Assembly (NCBI RefSeq): GCF_014648055.1
Contig: NZ_BMQJ01000024.1
Coordinates: forward strand, 33,567-97,566
From: Streptosporangium pseudovulgare
GTDB taxonomy: Bacteria; Actinomycetota; Actinomycetes; Streptosporangiales; Streptosporangiaceae
Direction: 5' to 3'
Length of the DNA stretch: 64,000 bases
Shown: in pieces, positions 60,465 to 64,000 of the stretch
Numbering within the stretch: the stretch's first letter is position 1
Layout of the letters: each line of letters starts with the position of its first letter
Program-made: the position numbers and the translations under genes
The notes under the pieces: model-generated
Told to the model about the DNA's origin: nothing
The model's input: the letters and a program-made list of their open reading frames with translations, nothing else
Database searches by the model: none

Positions 60465-60572
60465 GCCCGCCCGGGGAGCCGCCCGCCCACGAACCCCCGC
60501 CCCGGAGCCGCCCGCCCACGAACCGCCCGCCCCAGAATCGCCCGCCCGCGAACCACCCGTCCGCGAACCGCC
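60465..60572. repeat. Imperfect 15-18 bp repeats
   Basis: Successive copies of gaaccgcccgcc(c/g)... fill the space right after the nitroreductase gene; no hairpin or gene. Confidence 0.6.
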
Positions 60573-60793
60573 CGGAGGATGGGACCCTACGGAGGACGGA
60601 ACCGTACGGAAGACGAGAGCGTACGGAGGACGCCCGCCCCGCCGGTGTGGCGCGTCCCCGCCCCGGGGAAAGGGCGTTCCACCGTTTTCCGGTAAGTTCT
60701 GATCCATGGACGGGGAGCGGAACCGGCACGGCGGGCGCGGCGGGCGTCTCGCCCGGGCCGTCCCGTGTGGCGGGGAGAGAAGGTGATCGGCCG

Positions 60794-61273
60794 GTGAACG
60801 ACGAGGAGACCCGCTGGCTCAGCTCCATGGAGCAGCGCGCCTGGCGTGCCTACCTCGACGCCTACCGGCTCCTGGAGCACCGCCTCGATCGCGAGCTGCA
60901 CTCCTTCGGGCTGTCCATCAACGACTACCAGATCCTGGTCAACCTGTCGGAGAGCCCCGAGCACCGGATGCGCATGAGCGACCTGGCGAGCGCGACGATC
61001 CAGTCCCGCAGCCGCCTCTCCCACCAGATCTCCCGGATGGAGGCGGCCGGGCTGGTCACGCGGGAGAACTGCGCCGACGACCGGCGCGGCACCTTCGCCG
61101 TGCTGACCGAGCACGGCTGGGCCACCATCCAGAAGGTCGCCCCGCACCACGTGGCCAGCGTTCGGCGGCACTTCATCGACCTGCTCACCGACGACCAGCT
61201 GCACGCGCTGGAGTCCGCCTACTCCCCGGTGGTCGAGCACCTCAAGAGCCTGCGGACGGCGAGCGGAGGCTGA
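60794..61273 (+). CDS. MarR family transcriptional regulator
   Basis: 159 residues from GTG 60794 (AAGGTG 6 to 9 bases upstream). Winged helix: LSINDYQILVNLSESPEHRMRMSDLASATIQSRSRLSHQI with the wing DDRRGTFAVLTEHG, plus flanking dimer helices. A 4-codon out-of-frame start (60783) precedes it and means nothing by itself. Likely regulates the nitroreductase or the LprG operon; the candidate operator at 59812-59823 supports the former. Confidence 0.9.
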   Translation: MNDEETRWLSSMEQRAWRAYLDAYRLLEHRLDRELHSFGLSINDYQILVNLSESPEHRMRMSDLASATIQSRSRLSHQISRMEAAGLVTRENCADDRRGTFAVLTEHGWATIQKVAPHHVASVRRHFIDLLTDDQLHALESAYSPVVEHLKSLRTASGG

Positions 61274-61468
61274 CGGGCCCCGGGCCCTGCCGGGAACGGT
61301 CCTCCCGGGGCGACGGCCCGCCGGAAGCGGCCCCGGTGCCGCTCCACGGGATCGGTCCCCGGCTCCGCTTCGCCGGGAGCCCTCCCGCCCGCGCCGGGCC
61401 GTCCGCGCGGGAACCGGAGGAGGCGAAACCGATATCGCTCCGGCATCGTCCGGCGGCTCCGCGATCGT

Positions 61469-61474
61469 TACTAT
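61469..61474 (+). promoter_or_regulatory. -10 element of leaderless lprG-like gene
   Basis: TACTAT ends 6 bases before the ATG at 61481, the expected distance for transcription starting at the A of the start codon; there is no ribosome site. Confidence 0.6.
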
Positions 61475-61480
61475 CCGGCC

Positions 61481-62161
61481 ATGCCTGGTCGCCGGATCCC
61501 CCTCGCCGCGGTGCTCGCCGCGGCGCTCGCCGTACTGTCCCTGACCGCCGCGTGCGGCGGCTCCGACGGGCCGAGCCTGCCCGGCGGGCCGGAGCTGGTG
61601 CGGAAGTCGGCGGAGGCGATGCGGGCGGTCACGTCCGTGGCCTTCTCCCTGGAGACCGAGGGCAGCCCCGCCGTGCCGGTCAAGAAGGCGACCGGCCGCC
61701 TCAGCGGCACCGGCGACGCCGACGGCACCATCCAGCTCAGTCTGATGGGCACCCTCCAGGAGATCCAGTTCGTCCTCCTCGGCGAGACCGTCCACTTCAA
61801 GGGCGTCACCGGCGGCTTCCAGAAGATGCCGCGCAGCCAGCTCGCCACGATCTACGACCCGTCCGCCATCCTCGACCCGGGCAGAGGGGTCGTCCAGCTG
61901 ATGTCCGGGGCGGTGAACCCCCGGACGGAGGCCGCGGAGAAGGTGGACGGCTCCGACGCCTACAAGGTCTCGGCCACGCTCCCCCACCGGATCCTCGTCA
62001 CGATGGTCCCGGGCCTCGGCCAGGACGTGAACGGCACGCTCTGGATCGACCGCGCCACCAGCCGCCTGCTCAGGGCCGACCTGCCGCTGGACGGCGGGAA
62101 GGTCACCGTCGCCTTCCACGACTACGGCGTGCCGGTGCGGATCACCGCGCCGGCCGGGTGA
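61481..62161 (+). CDS. lprG: LppX/LprAFG-family lipoprotein (LprG-like)
   Basis: 226 residues; signal peptide with lipobox LTAAC (Cys25). The mature part has the LppX_LprAFG pattern: an early helix around LVRKSAEAMRAVTSVAFSLE, beta-strands with VHFKGVTGGFQKMPRSQLATIYDPSAIL, and WIDRATSRLLRADLPL, forming a lipid-binding half-barrel. In mycobacteria LprG carries triacylated lipids and works with the MFS protein P55 (Rv1410c); here the same pair is adjacent, the MFS GTG lying 4 bases after this stop. Exported lipoprotein on the outer membrane face. Confidence 0.85.
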   Translation: MPGRRIPLAAVLAAALAVLSLTAACGGSDGPSLPGGPELVRKSAEAMRAVTSVAFSLETEGSPAVPVKKATGRLSGTGDADGTIQLSLMGTLQEIQFVLLGETVHFKGVTGGFQKMPRSQLATIYDPSAILDPGRGVVQLMSGAVNPRTEAAEKVDGSDAYKVSATLPHRILVTMVPGLGQDVNGTLWIDRATSRLLRADLPLDGGKVTVAFHDYGVPVRITAPAG

Positions 62162-62165
62162 CCCG

Positions 62166-63749
62166 GTGACCGCCCCCGTCCCCGCTCCCGCCGACGCCCC
62201 CTCCCCCGCGTCCCGGACCGCCGGGCGCCGCGCCGCCCTCGGCGTCGGCGGCGTCGCGGTGCTGCTGGCGGCCCTGGACGCCTACGTCGTGGTGACCATC
62301 CTGGTGGACGTCGCCGGGGACGCCGGGGTGCCGCTCAACCACCTGGAACGCGCCACCCCGATCGTCACCGGCTTCCTGCTCGGCTACGTCGCGGCCATGC
62401 CGCTGCTCGGCGGCCTGTCCGACCGGTACGGCAGGCGCCCGCTGATCCACCTGTGCCTCGCGGGCTTCGCGGCCGGATCGGTCGTCACCGCGCTGGGCGA
62501 CACCGTCCCCTGGCTGGTGGCCGGGCGGGCGCTGCAGGGCGTCGCGGGCGGCGCGCTGCTGCCCGTCACCATGGCCCTGGTCGCCGACCTGTGGGGCGAC
62601 CGCGACCGCCCGCTGGCCCTCGGCGTGCTCGGCGCGGCCCAGGAGCTCGGCAGCGTGCTCGGCCCCCTGTACGGCGCGGCCCTCGCCGCCGCGGTCCCGG
62701 TGTCCCTGCGGCTGGGCGGTCTCCCGCTCGGCGGCTGGCGGTCGATCTTCTGGCTCAACGTCCCGCTGGCCGCCGTGGCCGCGCTGGCCGTACGGCGGGC
62801 CGTGCCGCCCCGCGACCGGGCCGCGTCCCCGGCCGCCCGCGTCGATCTCGTCGGCGGGCTGCTGCTGGCCGCCGCGCTGGGCCTGCTCGTGGCGGGCCTG
62901 TACAACCCCGACCCGGGGCGGTCGGTCCTGCCGCCGTGGGGGCCGGCCCTGGTCGTGGCCGGGGCGGTGGCCGCCGCCGGGTTCGCCGTATGGGAGCGGC
63001 GGGCCCGGGTCCGCCTGTTCGATCTGGCGGGGGTGGCGCGCACGCCCTTCTTCGCCACGCTCGGGGTGAGCGCGCTGACCGGCGCGGCGCTCATGGTCAC
63101 GCTCGTGGACGCGCAGCTGACCGCGCAGACCCTCCTCGGGCTGGACGCGCTGGACGGCGCGCTGGTGCTGTCGCGCTTCCTGGTCGCGCTCTGCGTGGCC
63201 GCCCTGCTGGGCGGCCCGCTGGTCCGCCGGTACGGCGAGCGCGCGGTGGCGGTCGCCGGGCTGGCGGTGGCCGCGGCCGGTTACCTCCGCATCGGCGGGT
63301 GGCCGCTCGACCTGGCCTCCGCCGGTCTCCGGGTGGACGTCGACCTCGCCGTGGCCGGGCTCGGCCTCGGCGCAGTGATCGCCCCCGTCTCCTCGGCGGT
63401 CCTGCGGGCCGTGCCCGCGGCCCGGCACGGCGTGGCGTCCGCGGCGGTGGTCGTGGCCCGGATGATGGGCATGCTGCTGGGGATCGCCGCGCTGTCGGCC
63501 TGGGGGTTCCACCGGTTCCAGTCCCTCACCGCGAACCTGGACACGCCGCTGCCGTTCGGTGTGGACCCCGCCGTCTACGCGCGGCGGCTCGCCGCCTACG
63601 AGGCCCAGGTCAAGGCGGCCCTGCACACCGAGTACGGCGAGATCTTCCTGATCACCGCCGTCCTGTGCGTGATCGGCGCGCTGGCCGCGCTGCTGCTGCC
63701 GCGTGGCCGTCCCGCCCCGGCGGAGCCGGATCGTCCCGGGAGACCGTGA
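62166..63749 (+). CDS. MFS transporter, P55-like
   Basis: 527 residues from GTG 62166, 4 bases after the LprG-like stop, so cotranslated. Fourteen-helix layout, motif A GGLSDRYGRRPLIH and the first helix DAYVVVTILVDVAGD with the charged Asp typical of P55/Rv1410c rather than of DHA2 drug pumps. P55 with LprG moves triacylglycerides and affects drug tolerance in mycobacteria; this protein likely exports lipids handed to LprG. The extracytoplasmic loop near residues 450-490 (TANLDTPLPFGVDPAVYARR) is long, as in P55. The gene is intact, unlike the exporter at 42570. Confidence 0.88.
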   Translation: MTAPVPAPADAPSPASRTAGRRAALGVGGVAVLLAALDAYVVVTILVDVAGDAGVPLNHLERATPIVTGFLLGYVAAMPLLGGLSDRYGRRPLIHLCLAGFAAGSVVTALGDTVPWLVAGRALQGVAGGALLPVTMALVADLWGDRDRPLALGVLGAAQELGSVLGPLYGAALAAAVPVSLRLGGLPLGGWRSIFWLNVPLAAVAALAVRRAVPPRDRAASPAARVDLVGGLLLAAALGLLVAGLYNPDPGRSVLPPWGPALVVAGAVAAAGFAVWERRARVRLFDLAGVARTPFFATLGVSALTGAALMVTLVDAQLTAQTLLGLDALDGALVLSRFLVALCVAALLGGPLVRRYGERAVAVAGLAVAAAGYLRIGGWPLDLASAGLRVDVDLAVAGLGLGAVIAPVSSAVLRAVPAARHGVASAAVVVARMMGMLLGIAALSAWGFHRFQSLTANLDTPLPFGVDPAVYARRLAAYEAQVKAALHTEYGEIFLITAVLCVIGALAALLLPRGRPAPAEPDRPGRP

Positions 63750-63896
63750 GTCTTCCGCACGGTGATCCTCCGCCCCGGCGAAGCCGTCGTCCCGGGTGGC
63801 CCTGAGCCTGCCGCGAGCGGGGCGAGCACGTCGTGCGTACCCGCCCCACCGGCACGCGGAGGCCCTACGGCAGAGCCGAGTTCTCCAGTATGGCCG

Positions 63897-64000
63897 TCAG
63901 ACCTCTTCGACGCTGCTCGGCTCACGCCGGGACAGGTCGATGCCGAGCTCCTCCGCGGCGCGGAAGACGTCCTCGTCGGTGTCGCGCATCTCGATGGACA
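63897..64000 (-). CDS. C-terminus of a protein cut by the window edge
   Basis: The last 33 codons of a minus-strand gene: IEMRDTDEDVFRAAEELGID, then LSRREPSSVEEV and a TGA. The acidic, helical tail is not enough to name a family. It is convergent with the P55-like gene, 147 bp apart, with no hairpin I would call. Confidence 0.55.
   Translation of the reverse strand, partial: SIEMRDTDEDVFRAAEELGIDLSRREPSSVEEV

Noticed and set aside
60783..60797. Four-codon leader peptide before the MarR gene
   Set aside because: The GTG ATC GGC CGG TGA string arises in the ribosome-site region and has no stem-loops or family pattern.
63750..63896. Terminator hairpin after the P55-like gene
   Set aside because: Only weak 4-5 bp stems such as gcacgtcgtgc; not convincing.

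Overview
The window is high-GC DNA (about 70% or more by eye) with GTG/TTG starts, GTGA/ATGA gene overlaps, several probably leaderless genes and typical actinobacterial families: SpoIIE-type phosphatase with a STAS antagonist, SPW-repeat protein, DUF899, PucR regulator, and an LprG/P55-like pair. It fits a filamentous actinomycete chromosome, perhaps Streptosporangiales-like; that placement is an inference from gene content and style, not a comparison. I saw no rRNA, tRNA, CRISPR array, insertion sequence, prophage or replication origin.

Layout. 1-5834: signalling block with a hybrid-like sensor kinase (cut by the left edge), a STAS anti-sigma antagonist, a receiver-PAS-GAF-SpoIIE phosphatase and a coupled acyl-CoA dehydrogenase. 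6002-18901: mostly single genes: a small HTH protein, secreted Thr/Pro-rich protein, DUF899, monooxygenase, a GlxA-like regulator coupled to a second DJ-1/PfpI protein, hydrolases, SPW membrane protein, SDR, serine hydrolase, DUF1349, a dienelactone hydrolase/MarR divergent pair and a PlsC-like acyltransferase. 19199-21834: cyclase-family hydrolase and ThDP enzyme. 21935-25433: TauE/SafE permease and the PTS-type dihydroxyacetone kinase operon dhaKLM. 25464-29056: GH15 enzyme and a stand-alone condensation-domain protein.

29116-40861 is the most unusual unit: nine minus-strand genes, nearly all overlapping or a few bases apart, in the order GH42 beta-galactosidase, gcvPA, gcvPB, NAD-kinase-like protein, SDR, sugar-binding lipoprotein, two sugar permeases and a GH63/MGH1-like hydrolase. 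A divergent FCD-type GntR regulator (40971-41609) probably controls it. The operon thus joins glycoside uptake and hydrolysis to a split glycine decarboxylase P-protein without gcvH or gcvT nearby; its substrate is not evident.

41672-48630: a truncated SDR, TetR with a divergent DHA2 drug-exporter gene that carries a one-base frameshift, a small Smr protein, a large secreted subtilisin-like protease and a CBS-pair protein. 48803-55662: PucR regulator divergent from a complete branched-chain-amino-acid-type ABC operon (two ATPases, two permeases, binding lipoprotein), followed by an M24 aminopeptidase P. 57637-63749: Mce-associated-like membrane protein, CDF cation transporter, RutE-like nitroreductase, MarR, and an LprG-like lipoprotein with its P55-like MFS partner. 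The right edge cuts the last gene.

A recurring trait is GC-rich short tandem repeats (12 to 36 bp units) both between genes and, in units of 3n bases, inside linkers and loops of proteins (PP2C phosphatase, TauE permease, Mce-associated-like protein).
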